Positions 63,140 to 64,000 of a DNA stretch of 64,000 nt are shown one piece after another; position 1 is the stretch's first letter, and every line of letters begins with the position of its first letter. The translations under genes and the position numbers were made by a program. The notes beneath the pieces were generated by a model. That model searched no databases and was not told the DNA's origin. It saw nothing but the letters and a program-made list of their open reading frames with translations. The DNA is from Lachnospiraceae bacterium MD308 (GTDB lineage: Bacteria; Bacillota; Clostridia; Lachnospirales; Lachnospiraceae), in assembly GCA_010206225.2 (NCBI GenBank), contig VIQU02000021.1, positions 16,022-80,021 of the forward strand, read 5' to 3'.

Positions 63140-63625
63140 TTATGCCAGTACAAATTCCATCTTCTCCAGCGCACGACTTCTCTTTGAACGCACTGTGTTT
63201 GCATTCAGGTTCAACGCACTTCCTATTTCTTTACTGTTATAACCCCCAAAGACAGAAAGCGCTATGATTTCCTGTTCTTCCTGTGTCAAAACAAAAAATG
63301 CCTTTCTTACATCCACTGCAATCCCATAGTCCGGCGTTTTTGTCGGAAGTTCCCCTAAGCCCTCCGCTTCATTCGCTTCTTTTTTCTGCCTCTCTCCGGA
63401 TTCCTTAAGCTTTCTTCTGCATATATTCGCAAGAATCGTAAACATCCAGCTTTTAAATGCAGTTTCCTTTTGCAGTTTACGAATATTTTCGTATGCGGCA
63501 AGCACAGACTCACTTACTGCATCCTCTGCATCCTGCACATTTTTCATCCGGCAAAGCGCAAAGCGGTACAAATCTTTATAAATCTCTTCATACATCTGCG
63601 CAAATTTTTTTGCATCACATTGCAT
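63140..63625 (-). CDS. ECF-type RNA polymerase sigma factor
   Basis: 161 residues with sigma region 2 (YEEIYKDLYRFALCRMKNVQDAEDAVSESVLAAYENI, AFKSWMFTILANICRRKL) and region 4 (LTQEEQEIIALSVFGGYNSKEIGSALNLNANTVRSKRSRALEKM). The start at 63625 follows GGAGGAAAGGAT; an upstream in-frame ATG at 63700 lacks a site. It forms an operon with the propeller anti-sigma-like gene and is likely autoregulated. Confidence 0.93.
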   Translation of the reverse strand: MQCDAKKFAQMYEEIYKDLYRFALCRMKNVQDAEDAVSESVLAAYENIRKLQKETAFKSWMFTILANICRRKLKESGERQKKEANEAEGLGELPTKTPDYGIAVDVRKAFFVLTQEEQEIIALSVFGGYNSKEIGSALNLNANTVRSKRSRALEKMEFVLA

Positions 63626-63838
63626 ATCCTTTCCTCCCACTGATATATTTGATACCGACAAATTAATACAATCATTAGATTTAAATAAATTCTCTTCCAT
63701 TATAAGATGTAAGGGTCAAAAGAGTTGACAAACAACGCCATAACCCTCCATATAGTACCTTGAAAATTTCACACAACCGTTTTAAAGCCGCTTGCTTTGT
63801 ATACTTAGGCAACAGTCAGGCTGTCTGTTCCTTAACCA

Positions 63839-64000
63839 TTACGTTAATATCGGATTTTGCGCATAGTGTCCCCTGCCCTTTCTGTAAGAGAAGAGCTTCC
63901 TGAAGTTCAATGCTCCGATTTTACAGCCAAAGAAGAACCTGCCCCGCAATAATCCTCTGACCGGCATCCTGTCTGCACGGTACAGCCGTCTGAGGATGGA
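63839..64000 (-). CDS. Possible 3' end of a gene running off the right edge
   Basis: A frame open for 53 codons from the window edge to TAA at 63841-63839, with basic, hydrophobic text (RLYRADRMPVRGLLRGRF, ending KGRGHYAQNPILT). The product cannot be identified and a 53-codon frame can arise by chance. Between it and the sigma gene (63626-63838) I see a TATAAT at about 63701-63706 and nothing else. Confidence 0.3.
   Translation of the reverse strand, partial: SILRRLYRADRMPVRGLLRGRFFFGCKIGALNFRKLFSYRKGRGHYAQNPILT

Noticed and set aside
63842..64000. Structured RNA (6S or SRP-like) at the right edge
   Set aside because: A short inverted pattern is visible, but no diagnostic conserved motif; an open frame explains the region equally well.

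Overview
This window looks like a chromosomal segment of a spore-forming, gut-type Lachnospiraceae (Clostridia). The evidence is moderate GC with strong AGGAGG ribosome sites, many sporulation genes (spoIID, spoIIQ, spoIIE, yabP, yabQ, cotS-like), T-box control of aminoacyl-tRNA synthetases, an archaeal-type ProRS, and the block hup - S4 protein - yabP - yabQ - divIC - spoIIE - tilS - hpt - ftsH that is typical of clostridia. I saw no phage, insertion sequence, CRISPR array, rRNA or tRNA gene.

Layout. 0.3-5.3 kb: a hybrid sensor kinase with two receiver domains, followed by a solute-binding lipoprotein without a permease, then trhA (hemolysin III family) and a GIY-YIG protein. 5.4-13.3 kb (minus strand): spoIIQ, spoIID, glgP and ileS behind an isoleucine T-box. 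13.4-18.5 kb (plus): a transglutaminase lipoprotein and a compact type IV pilus-like operon (GspF/PilC platform, four small single-TM proteins, PilT ATPase) with no PilB, prepilin peptidase or PilMNO. 18.5-26.1 kb (minus): a cytidylate-kinase-like protein, an NhaD-type antiporter, and an ABC transporter with a two-component system whose kinase has no membrane segment. 26.2-27.4 kb: azlCD behind a structured leader. 27.4-30.8 kb (minus): a Lon-like AAA+ protein without protease domain and an LtaS-type sulfatase-fold enzyme. 31.0-34.3 kb (minus): a Fur-family regulator, a 26-residue one-TM peptide, a DUF6110-like protein and an SCA-motif P1B ATPase, which together resemble a ferrosome (fez) cluster. 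34.4-39.7 kb: queT behind a structured leader, a large surface protein, a methyltransferase and map. 39.8-49 kb (minus): a GH13 amylase and the ftsH-to-hup division/sporulation block. 49-57 kb (minus): phosphoglucomutase, a CotS-like protein, cca, proS with a proline T-box, and glgB. 57-64 kb (minus): a 1061-residue TPR/coiled-coil/acidic-repeat/P-loop protein, a decayed small gene, and a beta-propeller anti-sigma-like protein with its ECF sigma factor.

How the genes fit together. glgB, glgP, the GH13 enzyme and phosphoglucomutase cover making and breaking alpha-glucan, although they are scattered. SpoIID, SpoIIQ, SpoIIE, YabP, YabQ and the CotS-like protein belong to engulfment, sigma-F activation, cortex and coat formation. 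Two of them are structurally unusual: SpoIIQ has lost its LytM zinc ligands and SpoIIE lacks its membrane region.

The most interesting systems are the minimal PilT-driven pseudopilus-like operon, the ferrosome-like metal cluster with a previously easy-to-miss micro-gene, and the acidic-repeat ATPase. Functions are assigned from reading the translated sequences and motifs; no database search was possible.
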